This document shows positions 32,926 to 44,663 of a stretch of 64,000 nucleotides of DNA, in pieces (the stretch's first letter is position 1; each line of letters begins with the position of its first letter). The DNA comes from Yamagishiella unicocca (lineage: Eukaryota; Chlorophyta; Chlorophyceae; Chlamydomonadales; Volvocaceae). The DNA lies in assembly GCA_003116995.1 (NCBI GenBank), contig BDSL01000112.1:62001-126000 (forward strand), written 5' to 3'. Made by a program: the position numbers and the translations under genes. The notes below the pieces were generated by a model that worked only from the letters and a program-made list of their open reading frames with translations, was not told the origin of the DNA and searched no databases.

Positions 32926-35900
32926 CTAGACCGCACCCGCCGCCACCATCCCAACGCTCTCGCTCTCCAGCGCCGCCGCCACCGCCGCCACCTTGCCCAC
33001 CCAGTCGTCCAGCCGTCCCTTGAGGCTGGCCAGCTGCTCCGAAACCAGGATGCGGGGGGTGACCCACGAGACGTCCACAGCGCCACCCACCTAAGGGAGG
33101 TGTAAAAACCGTTTTACGCGACGGGACAGGGTAGCGCTAAGGGGGGTGGAGATGGGATCATGGGGAAGGAAGAAGGTGCGGAAAAGTTGGAAGTGCAGTG
33201 CAGGGCCGTGCTTTACGCTCCACGTCCCGATGTGTGCGTAGCGTGTGTGGCATTAGTGACGAAGAAAGGAAGGTTATCCCGTGAGGACACAAAGACCTCT
33301 GGACATTGCGACGGCGGCACAGGCGCTGCAGCGACGCAGGCGGAATGGAAGCAGGGGAGATAAGCTGACATCAGCATCCTCGGGAGCCAACTGCCTGGCA
33401 GCAGCGTCCCCTGGAGCCAACTGGCCGGCAGCAGCATCCCCTGGAGCCAACTGCCCGGCAGCAGGCCGGAGTACACGCATAAAACATCGCCACGCCAGCA
33501 GACGGGCGCCAAGTCCCTGACATCAGCGCACCGAAACCAAAACACGACGTGCCCACTCGCACAAAATCGCAACGGCCAGATGGTACGACCCACCTCGTCA
33601 ATGGTTCCCTCGATGAGGTGCAGCGCCAGGGCCTACAGCGAAAGGGTTGTGGGTTTTAGGGTTCTATGATGTTGGAGCGGGACGTGCTCGGGCGAGGGAA
33701 GGGGGTGTGGGTGCGGATGCTGGTGTCAGGGTTTTGTGATGGATGTGAGTGGACCAGGACGCGGTCGGGCGCGGGGACAGTGCACAGCTGTTGGAAACCC
33801 AATCCACGTCAGGGGATCCCGCGGCCCACGTGGGCACGACGCTTGCTGTGGGTAATACACAGCCGTAACGCAACCACCGGCAGCACCGCCACGACCGCAA
33901 GCACCAACGCCACCGCCACTGCCACCAGCAGGAACGACCGGAGCCCTTCGTCCCGAGGTCGCGCACACCAAACTTTTGTTTCTTGTAATCTTCCAGTCAA
34001 CCTGTAGTCACCGTCACCGTCACCCTCCGAAACCTATTGCGGCAACAGCCGGCTCGTTCTCCTCCTCCTTGTCGCCGAGCTTAAGTCCCTTGCCACCCTT
34101 TCTACCGGTTAGCTCCCACCGCGTTTCCCTCCTCCTTTCGCACCCCGTCGCCGGGTCCTGCGCTCTGCGCCTTCCGGACTGTTGATTCCCCGCCGTGTGG
34201 ATTCGCGGATTCTCTTATCAACGGCCCCGTGTGGAGTCTTTGCGGGTCTCAGCGGTAATCCCAGCACACAGGCGCCTGCTGACCTTCATCGCGCCATGTT
34301 CATTCCCCCCCGTGTGGATTTGAAGCCTGCGGGTCTCAGCGGTAATCCCAGCACACACGCGCCCGCCCGCTGACCTTCATCAGCAGGAACTCCACTCCAT
34401 CCGCGTCCAGCTTGGTCCGCTGGCCGATGACGTCCAGACCGATGCGGCGCTGGTCGGCGGGTGTGGAGGAGATGAGGTCCAGCAGGCACATGAGGGTGAT
34501 CTTCTCGCGCAGCCGCCGCTCGTGGGCAACTAGCGCGGGCTGTGCGTTGAGCTGGGTGGGGGAGGGAAGGGAAGGACGGGGTCAGATGGCGGGGGGGGGA
34601 AGTGTCATAAAAACCGGTTACGCGACATGGATAGTATACAGCTGGTGCATGGTCTTCCGGTGGGGTGCGAGGAAGACGTTTCGAGATGCATGCTTTGGGG
34701 GGTTTCGAGATGCATGCTTCGGGGGGGGGGGCCAAGGGCTTTCAGGTAACAGTGGGAGGGGCGCCGAGGGTAATGCGACCAACGAGACGGCGGGACGCTT
34801 ACGGCACAACAAACCATTAAGCGGGGCCGCTCATGCAACCCCACATCGCGCCATTCCCCGATGAGACGAGCGGCCGCCTGCCATGACGGCGGATGGCCTG
34901 CCAACCCCGAAGCTCGCCACCACGTAACTAACCGGCACCACACTCCCAGACCATGTTGCATATCGCAAGAGACTTACGGCGCGCCGTGTATATCGGCCCC
35001 GGCAACTTCTCCCACCCAACCCTCTCATGCGCGCCAGCGGCCTCTTCCCGTGGCCCCCACACCATTCCCAGCCCGTACAATCCGTACAGCACGTGGGGGC
35101 CGCCGCACCGCACCGCGCGCACCGCACCGCACCGCCCCCACACCTGGGTCGCGTATCGCTCGCACAGCTGGTCGTACAGGTGCATGTCGCCGTTGTTGAA
35201 GCAGACGAGCAGCTCGTGCAGCCACTGCGACGGAGTGCCGTCCAGAGCGGTGATGATGGGGTGCTGCAGCAGCTGGCCGAAGCTGTAGATGTGCTCACCC
35301 AGCAGGGCGGCAAGGGAGACGTCCACGGCGAGGCGCAGTTTGAAGTCTGGCTGCAGGCTGTCCGAGGAGACGTACGACAGGTACATAAGGATGGAGCGGT
35401 AAAAGTCCGCGTAGTTTGACTCGGACTTGTGGTAGAGGGAGGTCACGTAGTACACGGCCGACGAGACGGAGGGGTCGACGTCGGTCAGTTTGGCAAGCTG
35501 CTCCGTGACGGACTCAACGATGGTCTTGCATTCCTTTACATCCCCCGTCTCCAGCTTGTGCTGCGCGACGTGCATGCGCAGGAAGAGGATCGCCTCCGCC
35601 GTGCGTGGCTGCTTAAGCTCCTCCAGGCGTGTCATCACTGATGTGAGCATCTCCACCGCCGCTGCGGGGTTGGGTTGGAACTTGCAAGCGTGCACTGCAA
35701 ACTGCGCTAACTTCAGGAAATTGATCTTGTGACCGAATTCCATGACGAAACTCTGGAAGAGGCGCACTGGGATGTCGGCGCGGTTGAATGCCGAGCTGTG
35801 AAAGCATGCCTCCACCTTGAGAGTCAGCTGGTGCCATAGTTTGCGCTGATAAAGATTTGCGAGCTCTTGCACGTCCTCTGCCAGGTCTGGATAGTCTGAT

Positions 35901-35938
35901 TGCAGCTCCTCCAAAGCGTCGATCGCCGAGAGCGCCAT
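32926..35938 (-). CDS. RPN9: 26S proteasome lid subunit RPN9 / PSMD13
   Basis: Four minus-strand exons: 35938-35144, 34551-34375, 33632-33594, 33090-32926; phase 0 throughout, 391 aa (plant and animal RPN9 are about 376-390). RPN9 is a non-ATPase lid subunit of the 19S particle, a PCI-domain scaffold with no catalysis of its own. The sequence follows the family from end to end: ELANLYQRKLWHQLTLKVE near the start, FYRSILMYLSYV, LAVDVSLAALLGEHIYSFGQLLQHPII, the PCI segment (LREKITLMCLLDLISSTP, RIGLDVIGQRTKLDADGVEFLLMK), ALALHLIEGTIDE, and VDVSWVTPRIL before a C-terminal helix. The ATG at 35938 gives the expected N-terminus. It is divergent from the PDI-C gene across about 1.7 kb. The second exon's donor is duplicated in the following intron. 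Confidence 0.97.
33364..33470 (+). repeat. 30-bp tandem repeat in RPN9 intron
   Basis: Three imperfect copies of a unit with GGCAGCAGCGTCCCCTGGAG and CCAACTG in the intron between exons 32926-33090 and 33594-33632. Confidence 0.9.
34216..34385 (-). repeat. 91-bp tandem duplication including exon end and donor (RPN9)
   Basis: The unit contains GATGAAG followed by the donor GTCAGC and the intronic text GTGCTGGGATTACCGC. Donors are at 34374 (used) and 34283. The spacing of 91 is not a multiple of three and read-through meets a stop soon, so only the first donor gives the normal protein. Confidence 0.9.
34606..34662 (+). repeat. Dispersed intronic repeat, family C
   Basis: CATAAAAACCGGTTACGCGA, then ACATGGATAG and GGTGCATGGTCTTCCGG. 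Other copies: 10781-10840, 33101-33135, 40471-40505, 50386-50440, 50450-50495, 56541-56595, 57482-57518, 58351-58398, 59722-59760 (+); 18568-18621 and 26128-26180 (-). Confidence 0.88.
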
Positions 35939-37656
35939 CTTCGCAACTTTGGATACGGAGCGGCACGAGTCCCAGAGATCACCCTCCTAGCTCCCGGACA
36001 ACTAGAAATAGCTAGAGCACGTAGCTTGCGGCGACGAATACAAGGGGTTTTGGGTAGTACAAGAGATCTGGACGGAGCTCTCTTAAGTCCTTAACCTTCT
36101 GAGCAGTTTCAACTGCAGACGTGTATGTCCTATCCTATCTATGAGAATGTGACACGAACAGAGCGAATGGACACGGAACAAACTGAGGGGTGATTGGGTG
36201 AATGGCCTTACGCGATACCGTGGTGTCCAGCCCAGGTATACAATTTACCAAAATATGTATTTTTTGTTAAACCCTTTGCTGTGTGCCAAGGCAGAATGTG
36301 GCGGATTGGCGCATATTGCGTGGACGCGGCAACCAAGCAAACGTAACGGCGGTGCACATACCAAGGCCTGGTAATGTTAATTAATCAGACATTTCTACAT
36401 ATGTTGAGATGGCATGGCCGCACAGCTCATCACAGCTTCAGGTCCATGGGTCGCTTACCAGGATGGCACTCCTTGGCAGTGCCTGGGAAAACAAATGTGA
36501 CTTGAGAAATTCAAAACGGGGCTCGCATCTGGACGTATATACCGGGTGGGTGAGGGTGTGGATTAAAAATAGGTGTGTGCGTTTTGTATTTCGGTCTGGC
36601 TGCGGCAGGATGGGGGATCGTAAGGGTGCACAGCACTGTGCCGCTGCATCACCTCCATCGCTGCCGCCCTCCATCGTTGCCATTGACTGCAACCGCGTCG
36701 GAATCAGATTGCTGCAAAACCCTAGCTCTGGCCCTGCCGCCGGCCGGAGGGGTAGAGGGGCCAGGGGAGGGAGGGGCAGACAGACATCTGTACTGAGCCC
36801 GAGGATTGGTCGTCGAGTCAGTTGGTGAAATGACTGAAAAACGCTAGAAGGCTGGGTCGATGAAGGGTTGTGCAGAATGGAGAAGGGAAACATACGGTCG
36901 ATCCTCGGTGTGATGCTCGGCATACATGGGGGAAGTGGTGCGTCCCAGTCATCCATCGACGCATCAGAGGCGACAACAGTGTGGGTATGTTGGGCCATGC
37001 ACTCGCCTATTAAAGTTTTGCCGTTGTTGGATGAGCAGCAGGTGGATACGGCCACGGGTGAGGGCAGGTGAGCAGCGATACCCACACCCATCCCTCATCA
37101 CCCCCGACCCAAGGCCCCTACTTCCGAGACGTCGGAATGAATGGGACGCGCTGCAAACCTCGAAGGTGACACATATGCGGCCAAAAAGCCTACGGCGAAC
37201 CGTTGTGGCAACCATCACGCGGGCACTATCGAAGGCTGGCGCCAAGCAGGACTGAGCCCTGGGAAAGGCAGGTCTTTGGCAGAGTATTCATTTATGCGTT
37301 GGAAGCCCTTGCACTATCATGTATGCCGCCAAAGCCGCGGTTTCTTCGGCAGGTCGGAAGCTTGCAGTTTGGCAGCTTGACAAAGGGATATGCTGGTATA
37401 CGCATAAATTATCCCTCTGGCGTCCATGCATGGCCTGGAGGTCGCAGGGTCTAAAATAGCGCGCCTTGACGTGCATGTACGGCATTTTCCCGCTGCCCCG
37501 CAGTGCAACCGGTGACAGCATTGCGCGATGATTCCTGCTGCAACGAGCTTGTGGCTCGAGGATTGAATCAATGCATTGTAGTTGCACATTCCAGTAGTCA
37601 GGTGTTTGGAATGAACGGGCTCTGACTTCGTTCCAGCCGTTGTGCCGCTCGCAACC
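35939..37656. other. Divergent promoter region of RPN9 (-) and PDI-C (+)
   Basis: No gene was recognised. Frames at 36438-37091 (minus) and 36409-36828 (plus) carry no known domain. It is AT-richer than the neighbouring genes, particularly 36230-36400. Both start codons face outwards, so promoters for both genes are expected here. Confidence 0.5.
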
Positions 37657-40600
37657 ATGGCGCGGTTGTTCTCCAAGCTGAAAGCTATTGATTTCTTCAA
37701 GAAAATCCCAAGGTTTGGGGCTAGACGTTCGTTACGGAGATACGCACTTCGCGGAAGGAGTCCGCTGAAGTCATAGTGCCCTGTGCTTTGGCTTACGATG
37801 TAATTCTTGGATCTGCAGTGATCTTACGGAGGCAACGTTGACGGGAGCATGGATATCCATATTGGCTGCGGTGATCATGGTTTTCCTGTTCGCAGCGGTA
37901 AGGCGGGCCTTAACGACTTGCCATAATAGCACCCCGAAACATTATTCTGGCGCAACCACTTGTTCTCGTGTACCTGGAGGGGCGACTCGGGGCTGTTGCC
38001 AAGGCTGCCGAAAGTGAAAACGATGCAACGTAACCAGGCACACTTCTCACCCGCAGGAGCTCCTTTCCTTTATGTCCACAACCACCAGCACGCAGCTGGT
38101 TGTCGACCGCAGTCCTCAGAACGAGCTGCTCAAACTTAACTTCAACATAAGGTAACACGCAACCTACCCAGCCTAGGTAGCCCCCTCGCCGGCCCCTGAT
38201 CAAGTGATGGCCCTTGCCGCTTTCTGCAGCTTCCCAGCGCTCTCTTGCGAGTTCGCGACTGTGGACGTCAGCGACTCGTTAGGGACGGTACGACAATTGG
38301 GTGTGGCGCCAGGGACGCACTGCACAGGGAACGTGCTTCTCTTCCCCCAGGGTTGCCTTGAGTTGCCTTGAGTTGCGTATAGGGTCTGAGTTGAAGCATG
38401 ACACGTTCGTGTGCTGCGTGCTGCGTGCTGTGTGTCGTGATGAGCCCCAGACGGACCAGGCATGTTAGTAGCACAGGGTGCCGAAAGGTGACGGAACAAG
38501 GCCTTCGTAACAAACAGCTTCTACGATGAGGAATGCGTAGTTCGTTGCACTGCGTGGCACTGAACTGGAGAGGGCAGCTCCCTCCCTGCCTGCGGCTTGC
38601 TGCCGTCCCAGCGACCCCGGCACCTCGCACCTGGCACCTCGCACCTGGCACCTCCTACCTGGCACCTCGCACCTGGCACCTCCTACCTGGCACCTCGCAC
38701 CTGGCACCTCGCACCTGGCACCTCCTACCTGGCACCTCGCACCTGGCACCTGGCACCTCGTACCTAGCACCTCGCACCTAGCGCATCCACCCACACCGCC
38801 ACATGACCCTCCTCTCACCCCACGCGTTCCTCTGCACCCTCGCACCCGAACACCACCCCGAACCCCACCTTGCGCCCATGTGCCGCCCAACGCAGAAACG
38901 CCTGAACCTGACCAAGACAGTCCGGAAGCTGCCTGTCACCATTGACCTCGAGCGCCAGGTGGGCCCTGTGGAACGTCGGTGGGGTGCGAGGAGGACCCGT
39001 GGATGCGAGAAAAGCCGTTGAGAACGTCATTGGGCGGGGCGGGGGGGCGGGGGGGCTTCGCCTGAGTCGCGAAACCCCGACACGGACACACACGGACCAC
39101 GAACAAAACGAACGTTTGCGGACAGCAGGGGGGGTGGGAGGAAACCCATAGGTCGGCACTGAAGAGTAACACCGGGTAGGAAACAAGCAGCAGGGGGTGG
39201 AGGCTGGGGGAGCAGATGGAAGGGGGTGGGGGGCGGGAGCAGCGACGATGCAATTGCGGCGGCCGCCCGCCAGTACGACATGGGGCTGGGCGGGGCCCCA
39301 TGCCTCGGGCGGGTTCGGTGGGCTAGGTTGGCGAAGGTGGGGGCTGTGGGGTTTGATTTGGTGTGGCGGGGGCCACAGCGCCAAGGCGCACGTGTGTGGG
39401 GTTGTGGGGGTGGAGAGTAACTCGCTGCTGGGTCTGGGGAGGGGATATTCGGGTGGGCTGGGGCAAAGGGGGGGTATTGGGGGCGGGGGCGGGGTGGTCC
39501 TCTACACGTCGCTATTTCTGGGGGGGGTCTCCTCTGACCGACCTACTGACCGACCACATGCAGCACCCCCTGCTAGACCCCCACCGCCACCTCCCAATCT
39601 CCGCTCCCGATCTCCACCACACATCCGCACCCCACCACCACCGAATCCTGAAACTATTCGCCAGCTAGTCTCTGCCCTCCTAACCGGGTCCTCCCGCCCC
39701 CCGCCCCACCCCCCGCCCCACCCCCCGCCCTCAGGGTGCTGCAGTGGATGACGCCTCCCACAAGCCCGGGCCCAAGTACGACGAGGAGGGGCGCTTCGAT
39801 GACGAGCCGGACATCGACGTCACCGTGGTGGGTGGCAGTGCGGTTGACAGCAGGGGGGAAGGGGCAGGAGGGGGGAGGGGCAGGAGGGGGGAGGGGCAGG
39901 AGGGGGGAGGGGCAGGAGGGGGAAGAATGGCAGGGTGTGTGTGTGGCGTAAAGGCCCGCTTACACTACAGGAGGAGGGGCAGGAGGGGGGAGAGGGGCAG
40001 GAGGGGCGGGGGCAGGAGAAGGCAAGTCACAAGCGGCGCTGGCGGTGGCGGTGCTCCCGTTAGCTGTAACGGGGTCGCTGACTCCGAAACCACACTACCG
40101 TGCCTACCTGCTGCGATGTTGGACCTTCCCTGGAGGAAGTAGCTCCGCTGACGTGGCACATCGCGTGCCCACACAGCCGTTCCGCCGCCGCTTCGTACCG
40201 ACCAGTCTCGTCCCCCCCCACACATGGACCTCATTTCATGCCTCCCCTCCCCCCACGAACCTCATTTTCTGGCCCCGTCCCTCCCTTCCCCTCCGGCCCC
40301 CTCCCTTCCCCTCCGCCCCCCTCCCCGCCTTGCAGCCGCTGTCCCACGAGAACTTCAAGGCCACCCTGGAGCGCTACCCGATCGTGGTCATCAACTTTTT
40401 CGCACCGTGAGTCGAGGCCTGCTGGGCGGGGTGTGTGTGTGTGTGTGTGGCGCGGAAAACCCGGGGGTGGCATACAAGCCGGTTACGCGACAGGGACAGG
40501 AGAGTCGGGGGGTTTACAATAAAAGAACCGGTAACGCGACTGGGGAAAAGTAGTGGGTGCATAGCCTTCGGACACCCGGAGGGTGGGGGGACGGAGGGAG

Positions 40601-43600
40601 CCCTGCCCTACGTCACACGGGGCGGGGTGGCGGCTCCAGCCGGTGGAGCCCTACGAGGTGCCCCGTCGGGCCCCCCGCGGGGTGGGGGAGTTGGGACCTG
40701 GGGGCCTGGGGCCCTGGTTTCGGAGCCGACGAAACCCGGCGTAAGAAGCTGACACGCCCTGGATAATATCACGTTCTTCCTCCCGGCGCGAGTTTATATT
40801 CTTATGAACCCAAGTCCTACAGCATGCAATTCCGAACGAGTGGGCCAGACGGTTTCCGAATCTCGGTTTTACATTTTAGTGCCGACCTGCGGGTTTCCTC
40901 TCATACCCCCCACCTGCACGATCCCGCCCCCACGCCACCCCCCTGGATTCGTCCCCCCCTCCTCCCCTGCCCCTCTACCCCCCACCCCCGCCAGCTGGTG
41001 CCACTGGTGTCAGCGACTGGAGCCCACCTGGGAGGCAGCAACCAAGGAGGTGCACGACAAGTACCCGGAGTGGGACGGAAGGATCAGATTCGCCAAGGTG
41101 GGGGGGGACGGAGGGATCAGGTGGGGGGGCAGGGAAGGATCAGATTCGCCAAGGTGGGGGGGGACGGAGGGATCAGGTGGGGGGGCAGGGAAGGATCAGA
41201 TTCGCCAAGGTGAGGGGGGGACGGAGGCCAAGATGGGAGGGGGGCCAGGGAAACGGGGAGCGGCAGGGCCGGCAGGGTTGGGTTTGCGCGAGTGGCGAGC
41301 CTTTTTTCCAAGAGGCGGTATAGGATTACCTGATGTTTCGGTTCCCCGGCGTCCTCTCTACCTCCAGGGAGGGACAGTAGTTTTGTTTTGGGATGGGGTA
41401 TGAAACGGATGGGTTGGGTGCCAGAGAGGCTGGCAGGGGGCGGGAGGGGGGTTGGTGTTCCGCAGTACGGCAGAGCGACAGCCCCGCACGCGGCGAAGGG
41501 GCGGGCCGTCGCATCACTCCTCATCGGGCCCTTCATAGGGCCCTCCTGGGGCCGGTTTCGCAGCCCTGCTCTTCCCTCCCTCCCTACCCAACCTCTCCAG
41601 CATGCATCCCAAAACGTCTTTCCCAAACGGTTTCCCTCGCATCCACGGGTCTTCCGCGAAACCCCTCCCTACCGCCCCCCCTTTCCTCCCTATGCACCAA
41701 CGACACCTCCCATGTCGAGTAACGGGTTCTTTTCTGCCCCCACCCACCCCCCTCGTCTCCCAGGTGGACTGCACTGCCGAGATGGACATGTGCCGCGAGC
41801 ATTTCATCCAGGGCTTCCCGTCCATCCGGGTGTTCCGGAGGGGCCATGACGACATATACGTAGGGGGCATGCACGAGCACGAGGCGTACATGGGTGCGTG
41901 GGGAAGGGGGGGTTCGAGGGAGACCCGTGGATGCCAGAAAAAACCGTTTAGGACAGGCGGGGTGGGGAAGGGGGGGAGGGGAGGGGTGGGTGGAGGGGTA
42001 GGGGTCGGTGGGCTGGCTGGTGGTGGAGGCAAAAGAGACAGGAGGCTGAGGAGAATCCGGAGCTGGGAGGGGTGGAAGGAGAGAAAGGAATGGTCGTGGT
42101 AGGGCGTGTCGCAACCTCTCCCCTCGTACGCGACCCAGGGGTTCCCGCTCATACCCTCCGTCCTCCCCCCCCCGACCGCACCTTCGTCAGCTCGCAGCCC
42201 CCTTCCCCCTCCCCCCACTCAAACGCGTGTGCGGGAACTCCTCGCCGGCTAGTTTCTGCGTGTGTCGGTTAACCGGGTCATCCCGCCACCCCCAAACCCA
42301 ACCCTCCCCAAACCCCAAACCCAACCCCCCCAAACCCTAAACCCCCCTCCCCCGCTGCCAGGTGACCGCACAAAGGAGGCCCTGGTGGGTTTCGCTGACA
42401 GCCTGGTGCCCTCCGCGGGCCAGCCGCACCGCAAGCACGCCAGCCTCACCGCGGCGCCCAAGGTGGGCGGGGTGGGGAGGGGAGGGGAGGGGGTGGGGAG
42501 GGGGAGGGAGTTTAATGAGAATCCACGAATCCACGGCCGACAAACCAAGGCAGTGGAGATGGCGGTGGGGAGAGGGCATGGGTGTGTGGGCTGGGTGGGG
42601 AGGGGGTTTGATGAGAATCCGCGAATCCACGGCCGACAAACCAAGGCAGTGGAGATGGCGGTGGGGAGAGGGCGTGGGTTTGGGTTGGGTTGGGCTGGGA
42701 GGGGGACGGAAAGGAGGACGAGGGGTAAGGTAGGGTGAGGAGGGGTAGCGAGGGGCACGAAGGGGTGAGGAGGGATGATGAGGTGGGCTTGTGACAACAC
42801 GGCTCGCGCAACATCGGAGTGCGAGTCCTCGAAACCGTAAGGACGATGGCTGGGATACATAATCCCTCATTGTCCCGTCCCCTGTACCTCTGCACCTCTG
42901 CGCGCCGGTAAAGGCAAGCCTCCCACCACTGACCGAAACCGCCCGAAACCCCTCGCGCACCCCTGGCCACCCCCCCCAGAGCCCCGGCTGCAACCTGGCT
43001 GGTTTCGTGATGGTGAAGAAGGTCCCTGGCACGATTCACTTCGTTGCCCGCTCCGAGGGCCACTCGTTCGACCACACGTGGATGAACCTGACCCACATGG
43101 TGCACTCGTTCCACGTGGGCACCCGGCCCTCACCAAGGAAGTACCAGCAGCTCAGGAGGCTGCACCCGGCGGGTAGGGAGGCGCGTGTGTGTGTTTGTGT
43201 ATATGTGTGTGTTTGTGTATATGTGTCTGTGTGTGTATATGTGTCTGTGTGTGTGTGTGTGTGTTTGTGTCGGGGGGGAGAGGGGAAAAGGGGGGAGCAG
43301 ACACAACGGGGGAGGGGAAGTTGTATAAGATGGGTGGATGGGTTTTAACGTTTTTGCGCCCCCCCATTATGCCCCACCGGCCCCAGGTCTGACTCCTGAC
43401 TGGGCTGACAAGATGCACGACCAGATGTTCATCTCCGAGAACACCCAGTCCACGCACGAGCACTACCTGCAGGTGCGGCGAGGGCGCGGCAAGGCGCATG
43501 GTGGAAGGCGGGGCTAGGGTTTTAAAGTCGGCACTGAAGAGACGCAAGTAAACTGACTAGAAAAGAAGCGCGGGGGTGGAGGTGGGGTAGGGTAGAGAAA

Positions 43601-44663
43601 AAAACCCGACGGGGATGGAGGTGGGGCAGGGTAGAGAGAAAAACCCGACGGGGGTGGAGGGGGGGGGGGGGGGTTAGGGGACGATGACAATCGGTTGGTG
43701 CACTTGTACGGGTTTGGGGTGGGAGGGGAGGGGAGCTGTGCCTGGTGCAGAGGAATGGGGGGGAGATGGTTACGCACGACAGCGAGAGCCGAGGCCCTAG
43801 CGGTTGTCCCCATAACCCTCCCAACCGAAACTCCCGACCCCCTCCAGGTGGTGCTCACCACCATTGAGCCCCGCCGCTCGCACCACAGCGGCTCGTACGA
43901 CGCGTACGAATATACGGCACACTCGCACACCTACCAGTCCGACGACATCCCCTCCGCGCGCTTCTCGTACGACATGAGCCCCATCCAGATCCTGGTGGTG
44001 GAGACCGCCAAGCCGTGGTACGACAGGGGGTCCGGGTGGTTTTGGGCGGGAGGGTCCGGGAGGACGCGGTGTAGTTAGTGGCCGGGCCGGAGTCCTGCTG
44101 TCTCCGACTCCCTGTTCCGCCGCCGCCTGATTCGGCGGTCGCGGGCGGCACCTTTGTTGCCACATGGGGTGCGTCCAGTCTCGGCCGGTGGCCGTGTTAG
44201 GACCTATCGGGACCTACGGTTCCTGTGAGGACTCGGCAACTGTGTTGACCTAGCTCCCCGTTGCGCTGCTGCCCATATGTCTGTATGGCCCTGTCGCCGC
44301 CACACCGCCTACCCCCCCCCTCCACACACCCCAACACCACACCGCCTGCCCCCCTCCATCCTTCTTCGGTATGCAGCCTCCACCGCGTGTCCGATAACCC
44401 TTCGCCGACTCCTATTGTCCGCCCTCCGTCTCCTGCTTGTCTTGTAGACGGGTTTTCTCCCCCTCCGCCCGCCTCCCCCCCGGTTTTTACACACACCCCG
44501 CCCCCCTCCTCCCCCCCCCCCGGGTTGTGCGTGCAGGTACCACTTCCTCACCACCAGCTGCGCGATCATCGGGGGTGTCTTCACGGTGGCGGGTATCCTG
44601 GACGCGCTCTTGTACCAGAGCTTCAAGGTCGTCAAGAAGCTGAACCTGGGCAAGCAGGGATGA
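37657..44663 (+). CDS. PDIL5-4: PDI-C family protein disulfide isomerase (PDIL5-4 type)
   Basis: Fourteen exons: 37657-37712, 37819-37897, 38057-38151, 38230-38287, 38896-38958, 39735-39827, 40336-40406, 40995-41097, 41764-41893, 42362-42462, 42980-43172, 43387-43472, 43848-44017, 44537-44663; all phases agree, 474 aa (plant orthologues about 480). Domain order is that of PDI-C: N-terminal ERGIC part (MARLFSKLKAIDFFKKIP) with a membrane helix at about 28-48, LSCEFATVDVSDSLGT, a thioredoxin domain with active site WCHWC (Cys174, Cys177), then VARSEGHSFD, a COPII-coat ERV domain, and a second membrane helix (CAIIGGVFTVAGILDALLYQ) before a basic tail. It should catalyse thiol-disulfide exchange in the ER lumen while cycling in ER-Golgi vesicles. 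The redox Cys pair is intact; the split codon before Trp173 is restored by phase 2 splicing. The donor of exon 1 (GTTTGG) is weak. Exon 8 has a triplicated donor. Confidence 0.96.
38622..38778 (+). repeat. ACCTCGCACCTGGC minisatellite in PDI-C intron 4
   Basis: About ten copies of a 14-base unit (CACCTCGCACCTGG with TCCTAC variants) about 120 bp before the acceptor at 38895. Confidence 0.92.
39136..39182 (+). repeat. Dispersed intronic repeat, family B
   Basis: GTCGGCACTGAAGAGTAACA and GGGTAGGAAAC after GGGAGGAAACCC. Other copies: 7378-7420, 16128-16160, 28217-28245, 30370-30420, 43524-43562 (+); 26529-26562 and 40867-40905 (-). Confidence 0.82.
39843..39935 (+). repeat. AGGGGCAGGAGGGGGG minisatellite in PDI-C intron 6
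   Basis: Purine-only repeats of GGGGCAGGAGGGGGGA starting about 20 bp after the donor at 39828; partial copies return near 39970-40020. Confidence 0.88.
40520..40576 (+). repeat. Dispersed intronic repeat, family D
   Basis: AAAAGAACCGGTAACGCGAC, TGGGGAAAAGTAG and GTGCATAGCCTTCGGACAC. Other copies: 17313-17368, 17679-17724, 28293-28345, 58303-58336 (+); 28655-28706 (-). It shares the CCGGTTACGCGAC-like core with family C and may be a branch of it. Confidence 0.88.
41081..41215 (+). repeat. 56-bp triplication of exon 8 end plus donor (PDI-C)
   Basis: The exon end GGATCAGATTCGCCAAG and its GTG donor occur three times at a 56-bp period; donors are at 41098, 41154 and 41210. The third reads GTGAGG, closer to consensus than the first (GTGGGG). 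56 is not a multiple of three, so use of the second or third donor would shift the frame into the next exon. Confidence 0.95.
42524..42690 (+). repeat. ~92-bp tandem repeat in PDI-C intron 10
   Basis: Two copies of a unit with ATGAGAATCC, ACGAATCCACGGCCGAC and GGCAGTGGAGATGGCGG. Its reverse complement shares about 45 bp with the ankyrin intron at 3070-3115, so it is also a dispersed repeat. Confidence 0.88.
43183..43270. repeat. GT microsatellite
   Basis: GTGTGT/GTATAT run beginning about 10 bp after the donor at 43173 of PDI-C. Confidence 0.9.
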
